DNA from: Alopecurus myosuroides | Taxonomy: Eukaryota > Streptophyta > Magnoliopsida > Poales > Poaceae | Direction: 5' to 3' | Assembly (NCBI GenBank): GCA_028641055.1 | Contig: CM054061.1 | Coordinates: 33,537,877 to 33,601,876 of the forward strand | Length of the DNA stretch: 64,000 nucleotides | Made by a program: the position numbers and the translations under genes | The notes under the pieces: model-generated | What the model was told of the DNA's origin: nothing | Database searches by the model: none | The model's input: only the letters and a program-made list of their open reading frames with translations | In this document: one piece after another, positions 11,150-22,007 of the stretch | Layout of the letters: each line of letters opens with the position of its first letter | Position numbering within the stretch: position 1 is the stretch's first letter

Positions 11150-13350
11150 GGTAATCGATGAGGTCATATACTCGGACACCTCTTTTCGGTGGGCTGCGTC
11201 GACGGAACTTCAGATAGGGAGGCTAGCCAACTCTTCGATGGGAGGGTGGCTGAGGAACCTTCGCCATGCACTCCTTCAAGTGGGAGGTTGCTTGGGCCGG
11301 GCGTACGGGGGAGTCCTGCTCTTTCTTCCACATCCACTTCAGGCGGACCAAAGGTAGGAGTTGTTGGAATTGCAGCTAAGGGCGGAAAGGAGTTTGGAGG
11401 GCCTGCTGCATGCCTGCCATTGGGAGTCATGTCAGCGCTTCACGACACGCAGGTGAAGACGTCACATCACTTGGGCTCGTCTCAGTCGGGTGACGGGTAC
11501 GGTGCTCAGGTGGGACACGGGCGACGGGGCGCCGAAAGAAAATCTCCGGAGGAGGAGGTGGCTTTCAGTGGGATCCTGGATCTGATGGTCTTAGGGATGC
11601 AGTCTGGTCCATGCTGCTGATGTTCCTGTGACGGAGAGGGGATGACATGCTTCTAGTTATCATTCCAAACCCAAAGTTATCATTCGCTTCTTTCTATAAA
11701 AATTTATTATTGAGTGAGCATCTAGGTTGGTGGTTTCTTTGGGTTTTCACATAACTCAATTGGTTTTATCCACATCTTATTTAATAAATTTAGAAGAGTC
11801 TCGTCATTTAACTCTCTCGAGTAACAACCTTGGTCTCGGGGAAAGTGAGTAAACACGTAGTATGGTTGTTTGAAAAGCGTCAAATCTATGTCAGGGTTAT
11901 GATAATAATGAGGAAGTGAGCCTGCGGGGTCATAACTCAGGGTGTCAAGGTGACACGCCCCCCCAAAAAAAAGTATTAATAGAGAGCTTAGAACAAGTGC
12001 TACAATTACGAAATATTGCATAGGCAATCCATATGAAATTGTACTTTTGGAATTCTAACGTGTTTGGGAACCCTGCGAAATAACTTGCAGTTAGCGAGAC
12101 GGTATGTCATATCATATTAGATTTAGTAGCAATTCTTGAGATAGGGAGAACCAAGTCTGATAAAAAATTCTTGAACCATTTGTCGGGTGGGATTTATTTT
12201 AATTACTTGCTACTATTTTCCCTAGCATCGAAGATCTGGTGGCATTCTGGTGGGTTTTAATAGCGCTATGTTGACTATTCAGAAAGTTATTGCATGCGAT
12301 TTTTTTAAATTCTACTTACGTTCAAAGGACAATGGTTTACTTTAAGAGTTACTCATCGTTTATGGGGCTACTTAAGATGACAAAATACCCGATTTTTTAT
12401 CTAAGTTGTTACGTATCTGTGATGGGAAGACACTACCTATGGTGGGTGGTGACTTCTACAATATTAGATGCTAAAAGGAGAAAACCATGATAATTTCACT
12501 CCTTAATGGCCCTTTATTTTTAATGCCAGTATAGATAGTCTAGACCTCATAGAGCTAGAACTTTCACGAAGAAAATATACTTTGGCTAGCATACGTGAAA
12601 TTCTAACGGATGAGAACTTGGATCGTATTCTCGTTAGTGTTCACTGGGAGCAGAAATTCCCTTTAGTGATGGTGCAAGAAATGACCCATACGGGTTAGAT
12701 CACACACCATTACTTCTCGATTCGGGGAATTGCTTCTTCGGGCGGGGGGGGGGGGGGGGGGTTGAGTTGGCTAAATCTCAGTGGCTGTCTATTTCATCTT
12801 GTGATACTCTGATTGAGTGATGGAAGAATAAGATAAGGAAGCTCCGTAATTTTCTGAGGGGGTGGGCAAAAAAATTTAGTGAGGAATATAAGCAGTTGAG
12901 GGAAAAGTTATTATCACTTATTTATGAACCAGATACTAAAGTTGAGCACATTCCGCTCTCGGAAGCCGACATGGCTGCAAAGAAGAAGGCTAATTCTTAC
13001 TTAGACAAACTCAGATGTGATGAGGAGTCCAAGTGGGCTCGGCGGGCCAATGTGAGGCATATTCAGGAGGAGTGGAATGATGCAGGATATTTTCACTTGA
13101 TTTCTAATGGTAAACACCATACAAAAGGGATATTCCAACTAGATAAGGATGAAGAAACTATTGTGGCCAAGAGAACTTAATACTCTTCATCTCTAAGAAT
13201 TATGAATAGCTATTTGGGGCATCGTTTGCATCATCTTTTCCCTTAATGGATCAATGATTGCAGATTTACCTCAAGTTTCTGTGGATGATAATTGAATTTT
13301 AATGCTGCCTTTTTATTGAAGGAAGTTTTTCATGCTATATGTCAGATCAC
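11150..13350 (+). pseudogene. LINE fragment 1 (plus strand), ORF1 tail to start of RT
   Basis: This is a degenerate non-LTR element of the same family as the minus-strand LINE that follows. 11190-11620 may be the C-terminal part of ORF1 (weak). 12000-12760 is a broken endonuclease domain (IDSLDLIELELS, NLDRILVSVHWEQKFPLV) that aligns with IDSLDLREVHMTG and NLDRVLLSTNWEDKFPF of the other LINE. 12780-13330 is the endonuclease-RT linker (NKIRKLRNFLRGWAKKF, EEWNDAGYFHLISNGKHH). The copy stops where the reverse transcriptase domain should begin. Stops, frameshifts and a run of 18 G at 12744-12761 show long decay. Confidence 0.75.
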
Positions 13351-13566
13351 TACTAGAGAACTGACTTCGGAACCACTTCCAACCGCCGGCAACTCAAACT
13401 GGAGCCATTAGTGGTCCAAACTCATTCCGCCACATTCCTCCAACGATTATAGCTGATTTAACCAATCATGTTTGATATATTTTAGCTAGTAACCCTATCC
13501 TACTTTCCCTCTCCATATCTCCACTTGATATACTAACCGTAAACCTCTAGTTCTCATATTAATGCA
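13351..13566. other. Unexplained junction between two opposing LINEs
   Basis: About 215 bases separate the truncated end of the plus-strand LINE from the truncated 3' end of the minus-strand LINE. It begins CACTACTAGAG, like a CACTA end, but no matching TAGTG end was found. I see no gene here. Confidence 0.4.
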
Positions 13567-16500
13567 CCACTGAGAGACCAAATAACGGAAAGCGCTCCTA
13601 CCCTAATAATAGTCTTGTATCGTTTATCTACCCCATTTAACCAGTTACCGAATATGTTCGCAACTGAAGTGGGTTGATAAAGGTTCGAAGTCATATGGAT
13701 AGCGGACCATATAGAACGCGCAACTGAGCAAACAAAGAATAAGTGCTTAATTGTCTCATCATGAGAGCAAGAAACACACTTTGATCTTGCATACCAATTG
13801 CGTTTTACAAGATTATATTTCGTAAGTATGAGCCCTTTTACGAAGGTATTAAGCAAGCACGTTAATCTTCAGCGGTACTTTCATACGCCATACATTTAAA
13901 AAAAAATCTACTCCCATGTCTGATTGGATCATAGCTCTATACATAGAATCCACCGAGAACCTTTCGTCCTTAGTGATTTTCCACAGAAACTCCTCAGTGC
14001 CTGGTGTCAAAGTAACCAAAGTTAACCTATTAACTAGTGCATGCCATGAAACAAGTCCTGGCCCAATGAGATCTCGTCTAAACGTCACATTAGGAGGTGA
14101 TGTTTGCATGACCGTAGCCAGTGTATCATCATTATGTCGCGCTAATGCTCTCTGAGTGTGTTATTTCCTAACCTCTTGTCCTCCCAAAACCATATCGGCG
14201 ATCCATTCTTAATCTTAAATGCACCATAGAGAAAGAACATATTTTTATTCGCCATAAGCATAGCCCAAAAGTGTGAATCACCAGGTTTCCACATAACCTA
14301 TGAGACTTCTTTCGAGCCAATGTATTTTCGTTTAAGGAGGGTTTGCCAGACGCCATCTTCGGTTAATAGTCTGAACATCCATTTACAAAGTAGGGCTGAG
14401 TTCTTGACTTGAAGTTCATGGATACGTATCCCCCCCGGTCCTTTGGGCGATAAACTACATCCCATCTGGCCAGTCGATATTTCTTTTTCTCGCTGTCACC
14501 CTGCCAAAAAAAATCGTGATCTGAAATAATCCAGTTTTTTCAAGACTCCTTTCGGCAACTGAAAGAATGATATCATCTACAATACCATATTTTATAGTAC
14601 CGAGTTAATGAGTATCAATCTTCCACCGAGTGAGAACAATTTACCTTTCCAACTAGCAATCCTTTTCGCCAAACAATCATCAGCTTGGCTCAATTCTGCA
14701 TTAGTCAACCTCCTTTAATGTATTGGTATCCCCAAATACTTAATAGGAAATTGACCTTGCGCACTTCCGAATAACTCGGCATACTGGGCAACAGCATCCT
14801 GGGCCTCGCCAAAACAGACCAATTCACTTTTATGAAAATTAATCTTTAATCCGGAAAGTTGCTCGAACACCGAAAGGATTAATTTCAGATTTGCCGCTTT
14901 CGCCAGATCATGTTCCATAAAGAGAATTGTATCGTCTGCATACTGAAGGATATACAATCCCCCATCGACAAGATGTGGAATCACTCCCACAATTTGGCCG
15001 CTCTCTTTGACTCTTTCAATCATGATCGCTAACACGTCAGCCACAATATTAAATAATATGGGAGAAAGCGGATCACCTTGCCTTAAGCCTTTCTTTGTTT
15101 GGAAGTAGCTGCCAACATCGTCATTGAATTTGATAGCCACACTACCACCAAACACGGAACTGCGAACTAGAGCACACCACTCTTCTGAAAATATTTTCAT
15201 TCTCATAGTTTATTGTAGAAACTCCCACTTCACCTTATCATAGGCCTTTTCAAAGTCTATCGTGAGAATTACACCAATTAGTTTTTCGTATGCATCTCAT
15301 GTACGGTTTTGTGTAGAATCACGACCCCGTCAAGGATATTACTACCCTGCATAAATGCAGTCTGCGTAGGTTTTACCACATGATCTGCCACCGAATTCAA
15401 CATAAGGGTTGCAAGTTTCGTAAAGATTTTGAAACTAACGTTGAGAAGGCATATTGGTCTATATTGTTGTATCCTTTCTTCCTCCAGAACATTAAGCAAC
15501 AAAACGATTTCCCCGAAATTAAGGCGATAGAGCTCTAGGTGTACACTATGTAAGCAACCAAACATCTCAATGAGGTCATCTTTAATGACCACCCAGAAAT
15601 GTTGGTAAACCTCTGCTGGACCTCCATCTGGGCCAGGTGCCTTATTATGCTCCATCTGGAACACCGCCTTTTTTTATCCCCTCTTCCGAGAAGGGAGCAT
15701 TAAGAAAAGCGTTTTCCTCATTGGAGACTTGGAGAATATCATCTGTGCGGGTTTCGTCCATAGTAATAGTACTTACTTTAGGAGGCCCAAATAGACCTTT
15801 ATAAAACTTTGTAATGTAGGCCTTGAGACACACTTGTCCCTCAATCATACCTTCATCCTGATGAAGAGAATGAGTATGTTTCTTCATGTGCCTTCCATTG
15901 GCAATATTATGGAAATAACGAGTATTCGAGTCTCCTTCAAGAATGAACTGGGCCTTAGATCTTTGATACCATTTGAGTTCCTCTTCTTGCAACATTTGTG
16001 CTACTTTTGTGTTTGATTGACTTTTAAGTTTAATCTCTTGCATCGTTAGCAACCTAGTCTCAGCGATCGGATCAAACTCATCTATAATCGAACAAAGATG
16101 CTCTTTCTCTTTTTTGAGCATTTCAGTAGTGTGTCTAGCCCATCCACGAAGATATTTACGCACATTGCGCATTTTATTATTCCATCTCCGAATGCGTTTG
16201 TCACCCATGAATGATTTGCACCACACTTTCTTAACTAGCTCATCAAAACCATCCCGTAATAACCACCCAAGTTCAAACTTGAACTGCGGTTGAGAATGTG
16301 GTTTCATTGTGCCAGTGGAAAGCATGAGGGGGGCATGGTACCTTTACCAAAGGGAACTTATCTTCCCAATACGCTCAAGAGCAGGTACCTTTACGAAAGG
16401 GAACTTATCTTCCCAATTAGTACTCAACAGTACGCGGTCTAAATTTTCGTATGTGGGCTCCGGTAGACTATTCTCCCAAGTGAATTGTCGTCCTGTCATA

Positions 16501-16997
16501 TGAACCTCTCTCAAATCCAAGCTATCGATGAAAGCATTGAACAAGAAAGGCCAATGACCATCAAAATGTCCCCTACTACTCTCATGTGGAAACCTTAGCA
16601 TATTAAAATAACCACCAATTAAAATTGGATGTGGATTATCATTACCCAGATACACCAATTCACGAAGAAAAGTCTCCTTAAATTCTTCCTGGGCAGCGCC
16701 ATACGCGGAAACCAGACTCCATACGAAGTTGTCAGCTCGGTTACGGAGGTGCAATTTTATATGAAATTCACCAACCGGTCGTGCTAAGACATCTATTAAA
16801 TCTGATTCCTGACCTTCCGCGAGGAGGAATAGAGTGCCAAGTGAAGTCTAGACCTTCCAAAGGTGGTTCAGAACACTCACTGGAAAGTCTCTCCTCCTTG
16901 ATTCTGAGATAGCCAGAAAATCCAACCTATGAACCCTAACGTGTTGTGCAATATTCAAATGTTTAGCCAAGTCACCAAGACCTCTGCTAGTGAATAA
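13567..16997 (-). pseudogene. LINE 2 ORF2: endonuclease, reverse transcriptase, zf-RVT
   Basis: This is the minus-strand ORF2 of a Karin-like LINE, broken into several frames. From 16997 leftwards: endonuclease (16754-16344, IDSLDLREVHMTGRQFTW); linker (16325-15645, RRWNNKMRNVRKYLRGWARH); RT palm start (15664-15278, APGPDGGPAEVYQHFW, TQTAFMQGSNILDG); RT core (15206-14715) with GLRQGDPLSP and the catalytic LQYADDTILF; then a zf-RVT finger (13856-13554, KCVSCSHDETIKHLFFVC). In the family these domains nick the target, copy the RNA and prime on the chromosome. The frame is lost after IRVGALSVIWSL, so the last ~60 residues, 3' UTR and poly-A are missing. A 47-bp duplication at 16337-16430 also disrupts the endonuclease. 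Confidence 0.85.
16337..16430. repeat. 47-bp tandem duplication inside LINE 2 endonuclease
   Basis: ggtacctttac.aaagggaa followed by cttatcttcccaat occurs at 16337 and again from 16384. The single-copy arrangement would keep the endonuclease frame; the duplication adds material after VKVPALERIG. Confidence 0.8.
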
Positions 16998-17016
16998 GCC
17001 ATTCATCGGGAAACCA

Positions 17017-19620
17017 CTAGATTTTTTGTGGTCTCACGGAACTCCGCGTCGAGTTCTTTCTCCTAATTTTAGCAGATTTGGATTTCTGACCGGATGCATA
17101 GAGATGAATTAAAGATCCTATCCTGTCGTCATCCACTCCCACTTCTGTCACTTCCCCCGCAAGATGAGATAAAAGCTGTCCATCGACAGAGGCATTCGCT
17201 GAATCATCATCCATATGGGGTATGTCCACCCTTGTAGAAGCACATGGTTGAACCGTTAACGGTAAAACTCCATGTTCCTCAACGCATTGGCCGACAACGT
17301 GACCTCAGAATCATTTCTTCCTAGCCTAACACCAACTTTACCTAAACTAGAGGACAACTTGGTAATGTAAAATTGAAGAAAATATTTTTGTACGGACTCT
17401 GTACCTTGATGTGTAGGCGAAAACATAGCCGCCTTCCTACACATCTCCTTGGAGAGATCATCTTCGTCCATCGCAGAAGAGCCATCCATCATCACATTGT
17501 GGCGCGAACTGCGCCTCAACTCCTTGGTCGGCTCGGCACTCAAAGGTGCCGATAAAACAGCATAGGGGGACAGCGACGATGTAGATGCCCCCCGACCACC
17601 GTAACCACCGTGTCGCAAAGTGGAGGCGCGTGGGCCGCATTCCCATGCATAGTTTGAGGCCCCTCAGCTGCATCCGGAGGCCACGGCGAGGGACAGCGGG
17701 CCGTCAGCCCCGTCTGTGCGCAGCTAGGTAGCCCCTACGCGGTAGGCGACGCACCGGTACCCGTCGCGTGTGCAGCGGCCAACCGCCAGTCGTGCGACCC
17801 AAGAGCGGCCGACACCGCGTCTCCCATCTCAGCCATCGCCGTAGGCGACGCACATCTACTCGTCGTATGCGCAACGGACAGTCGCCGTTCGGGCGGCCCA
17901 GCAGTGGCCGACACCGCGTCACCCGTAGTAGACGCCTAGGCGGCAGCCGGGTGCCCCCCGCCCGGCCCAAGCAAAGCCACTACCAGCCCACCGGCTGCGC
18001 CGTCCTCCTCCGCTGGAACTGTCGCGCGGGCGACAGGTAACACATCGCACAGCCCGACTGGACCAGATGCCACGTCCACCTTGCCACTGCAAGGCCCACT
18101 CAGAGAGCCAGTAGCGATGGGCGCCGAGTGTGTTGAAACAATATCTGCCTTTCGTTCCACGCTGCTAGAAGCCCGCGACGATGCCGCACTCAGACCTGAT
18201 GAGGATATATCCAGCGCCAGCTCAGAAGACAAAGCCTTACTAGCAATCACCTTTCCACGAGTAGTTTTTGGAGACCCATTATCAGCGTTAGAGCATAGTC
18301 ATTGAGCTTCTCCGAGGCCTGTGCACGAACTTGACCACCGTCATTAGTCGAATCAATGGCCATACTCGTGGGGCCTTCCTCGGTCTCAACTTAGCCTCCA
18401 TTACCAGCACCGGTAGCATCGTCACAACTCTCCCCAGTAAACACGGACTCTAAAAGCACCTTATGGTCCCATATAAATGGAACAAACTCAGGTTCTGGAT
18501 CGAAGTCCTCTGGATCAGCCCTAAAGGTAAAAGAGTATCCTTTTAGCCGCAAAATCCCATCAGTGTTGCATTAGCTCCCACCTCATCCACCTTATGAAAC
18601 ACCTCATCATTAGATAGCGCCAAACAAATCCAAACAATACCTTTGCGACAGAGAGCCAGTAGGTCCACATGAAGAGTAATACCAACCAGAGTATCAACCG
18701 CCCATAATCCAAGAAAATGCCTCAACAAATGCGGTAGACCGTCAACATGTACCCAAGTTTGATGCAGCCCAAGTACTGGTTCTATCTCCTCCTGCTTCCA
18801 CTTGCTAAAAAGCAATATCGTAGACTGCGTGGGGATACCGAAATCCATACCATCAAACATGTCCAACTCGGCCATAGACGGGAACGCCACCTTGAACATA
18901 TAAACACCGATGGGTAATGCCTCCCACTTCCACCTAGCAACAGAGCTCATGCGGGCAACCGTTGTCTCAACCTGGTTTGCTGTAGCTGCGGCACCTTGTA
19001 TCGTAAGCAAAGCTATAGTCTCAACAGACGAATCCCCCTGTTCCTTGAACATGATGTCTCGAAATTGGGAGAACATTGTATTCTTGCTACCAATCCCAGC
19101 AATGAAAACGGACGTCTTCAGAAGCTTGAGTGTAGGGCACTTTTTGAACAGATGCTTATGATTATCTTAGACCTAACAATAGTGATCCACCGGGCAGTCC
19201 CTAGTAGCATGTGTATCCACCTCGCACTTCCAGCATCGAGTCTTCTTGTCGTCTTGAGCCACAGCAACATCAGTACCTCCGGTAATGATCAACCATATGT
19301 TCAACCGTTAACACCGGTAATGCCCTGGCCCCTCCCGCCAAACTGAGCCCCTGTGTCGAACCACCATGAACTGCAACTTGCGCCACCTTTTTCTTCTTAT
19401 TTTTTCTCTTCTTCGCCCCTATCGATGTTGCCGTACCCACCACGAAACCAGCGGCGGGAGTAGAAACCCGCGACGACACTCTGGCCAGCACCTCCTGGGC
19501 CGATGAATGACCCTCGGCACTGCAGTGGTCGCAGCGCCCTGCACCGCTGCCGCCACGGGCGCAACCGGCACAGCAGGGATGTCGTTGTCGGTGGGTGGCG
19601 GTGGCATGCCAATGCTTGAG
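17017..19620 (-). pseudogene. LINE 2 ORF1: nucleic-acid-binding protein
   Basis: Minus-strand ORF1 of the same LINE, in pieces. 19260-19170 encodes a CCHC zinc knuckle (CWKCEVDTHATRDC, spacing C-x2-C-x4-H-x4-C). 19076-18543 is the DUF4283-like domain typical of plant LINE ORF1 (WKWEALPIGVYMFKVAFPS, ILLFSKWKQEEIEP, WVHVDGLP). 17618-17017 is the C-terminal part (RRSSRHNVMM, GVRLGRNDSEVTLSANALR). In the family ORF1 coats the LINE RNA in the cytoplasm. Stops follow the zinc knuckle and the DUF4283-like domain. The GC-rich stretch between them (17700-18300) has no clear frame. Confidence 0.75.
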
Positions 19621-20838
19621 CGGAGGCTAGGGGGCTCGGGGCGAATGTAGGAGGCCCTGACTAACGGCGCGAAGAAGTCACCGCACCGCCACGCCCGGTG
19701 CTGCTTCCACGCCCTCCTAGCGGCACGATCTGCTACCTCGTCCCCGGTGGAGTGTTGTCACGCTGCTGCGTGGCCATGCGCGATGCCGAGGAGGTGAGGA
19801 CCTCTACGTAGGAGCCTCGGCGGAGCCCGGCGGCGTCCTTGGCAACAGAAAGAGGGGCGCTGAAGGGCATAGTCGATGCAGAGGCTACACTGGTGGAGGA
19901 CGAAGGCGAAGAACAGGCGATGCATGAACCTCGCGATCGGTTCTTCTGCTTCTGATCGCAGTTCTAAATAGAAACGGGCCTAGGAAAGCCCACAGACGAG
20001 GCCTAGCCCCATGCATCCCGGGTCCACCCGTCGGAAAATTTTGAACTCCCACCTCCTCCACTGCGAACGTATTTCCGACCTGCCGCCCGTCGCCGCCCGA
20101 TGGCTCCTCTGCAGGCCTGTCCAATGCTCCCACCGGAAAGAAGTCCCCGAGGAAAGGACCGGACATGACACGAGGCTGCGGGAGAGGGCCACGCCACCCC
20201 AATACCACCGGAGTCTTCCGAAAAGGTCGCCCATGCCATGGCCGCTGTTGGATGTCGATGCCTCAACCGCGCCCGTCTCCGATCCCACCGCCTCCTCCTA
20301 CGACGAAGACATTGACCTGCACACAGGACATGAACCCTTACCTCTGACGTCGGCTGGGACCCTCCGCTTCTCCCAGCACCGCGACTCCGGCGAAGAGAAA
20401 CCGGCTCGATCCCATAACCCTTCCGCCGTAGCCACATCGGACACCGGTGGCCGGGAGACGTCAGACGTCCTCCCTCGACACCTCCCGATCTTCCGCGAAG
20501 ACCTCCTCCGCGCAGCGCGTCGCTGTGGCTTCCGACTCCGGCGGTACATCCTCAGCGAGCGGACCAAAACACGATCCCACCGTGCGTTGAGATCACCCGG
20601 CGCCAAGGTAAACCGCCGGCCCCGACGATCAGGAGGGATGCGCGGCGAGGACGACCGATCTACCGCCGCTGACGGCGAGCCCTCGGACATCGCCCTGTCC
20701 CACATCACCTGAAGAGCTCCCTGTTGAACCGTCTTGGATTATTTGGCTTACGCATAACAGATTAGTGTTTTATTCCGTGGTAACTCGCCACCCATCCAAA
20801 GACAAGGCCGAGCTTCTTCTCCGAGAAGAAGAGCTTAA
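19621..20838 (-). other. GC-rich leader region of LINE 2 and flank
   Basis: 19621-20710 is strongly GC-rich and free of clear protein similarity in any frame. I read it as the 5' UTR and start of LINE 2. The exact 5' end is not visible. 20716-20838 and 21509-21690 together resemble one plus-strand segment with a short A-run at 21688-21695, into which the Harbinger-type element inserted; it could be another LINE tail, but this is weak. The open frames here appear to be by-products of base composition. Confidence 0.4.
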
Positions 20839-21505
20839 GAGCATGTCCAGTCGAGGCCCCCAATAGGCGTCCGGACGGGCGCCCGGCGAGGCCCTTTTGG
20901 GGCTCGTCCGGACGGGAAGGCGCCGGCGAGGGGCGCGGCTGCCCACTCGCAACCCCGCTTGGTGGCCCCCAAAAAAAACTCACACTTTTTAAACGACGAT
21001 TTCATTCAAATATTTAGGATATATTACAACATTTGGATGAAATTTAAACTAAAAATTGAAATTTAAACTAAAATAACATAAATTTAACGAAACTATGACG
21101 TGTTCACTCGTCGAACACGTCGTAGTCGCCGTCGGAGCTGCCGTCGTCGTTGACCCGGTCCTCCTCGCCATCGTCGCCGACCCACTGGCTCGGCCCCGCC
21201 TCGTTGTCATTGGCTCACTGCGGAGCCTGCGCTTCTGCGCCATCTCGGGAGAATACGAAGACCGCCGCTTTGACTGCGTCGTCTCACTGACGAGGCGGGC
21301 CCGCAGACGCCACGCAGCCGTTTCGACTCGTCCGGCGCCCCCACGGGAGCCCCTGAGGGGAGGGGTTTGTCTGGGTTTGCCGGACGGGAAAAGGGGGCGT
21401 CCGGACGGGAAGCCCCAGTGGGGGGCGTGACTGGGCACGCTCGGGGCCCGTCCAGACGGAAACAGGCCGTGGGGGTGCGTTTGGGGGGCGCGACTGAAGA
21501 TGCTC
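20839..21505. mobile_element. PIF/Harbinger-type non-autonomous element
   Basis: The left end GAGCATGTCCAGTCG and right end (reverse complement) GAGCATCTTCAGTCG form the TIR. TAA is duplicated at 20836-20838 and 21506-21508. At 667 bp it is too short for a transposase gene. GC-rich arms flank an AT-rich centre near 20990-21090. The minus frame has an acidic remnant (EDRVNDDGSSDGDYDVFDE), probably leftover coding sequence. Confidence 0.85.
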
Positions 21506-21508
21506 TAA

Positions 21509-22007
21509 GGTGATTTTCGATGACATCAAGCCTCCCCACGTGTCTTGAGTCTGTCTCTGTGTGTATTCGCCTCCTGTCTGTTAGCGGGGTGGCCGGCCCC
21601 TGGTTACCTCTTTGGTGTTTGTTTCTCTATTGGCGAAGTTGTAGGACTCAGCGGGCCTTGTTGCTTTATTATGTTGCCTGCTGTCTAAAAAAAATGTAAT
21701 GTATGAGTATACAAGATATGCTCGATTGTTTCAAAGAATGTTTCTAATTATGTGAGCATTCAATCCTTAAGATTATACGAACGCGGATAACGGATCAGTT
21801 AATGTCCGCGATTGATAAGCTACCATGCATATAGCATCAGCTTGGAGAGCTCATTTGGTACTTTCCGGAGGGCACGCTATCAGAATGGGTGACTGCGTAA
21901 GGACACCAAACATAACTTAACTGACTTCTTATTTTTCGGGTAAAGTTCTAACTGACTTTCCTAGGGAACGCATAAGGCTAGTACTCGTCGGCGTGAGCGT
22001 TCTGAAA
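21509..22007. other. Spacer without recognised gene
   Basis: It contains an A-run at about 21688-21695 that may be the tail of a retroelement; the rest shows no gene or repeat that I recognise. Confidence 0.4.

Noticed and set aside
3937..11155. A 9-bp target duplication for the MULE
   Set aside because: Left GGGGATCGG and right TGGGGTAAT only partly resemble each other; I did not count this as a duplication.
12744..12761. G-quadruplex regulatory element
   Set aside because: A simple G homopolymer inside a decayed LINE; may even vary by sequencing error.
13351..13566. Complete small CACTA element
   Set aside because: Only one CACTA-like end; no TAGTG partner and no 3-bp duplication.
20011..20712. 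233-codon plus-strand ORF
   Set aside because: It lies antisense to the GC-rich leader of LINE 2 with Arg/Pro/Ser-rich content; all six frames are open there because of composition.
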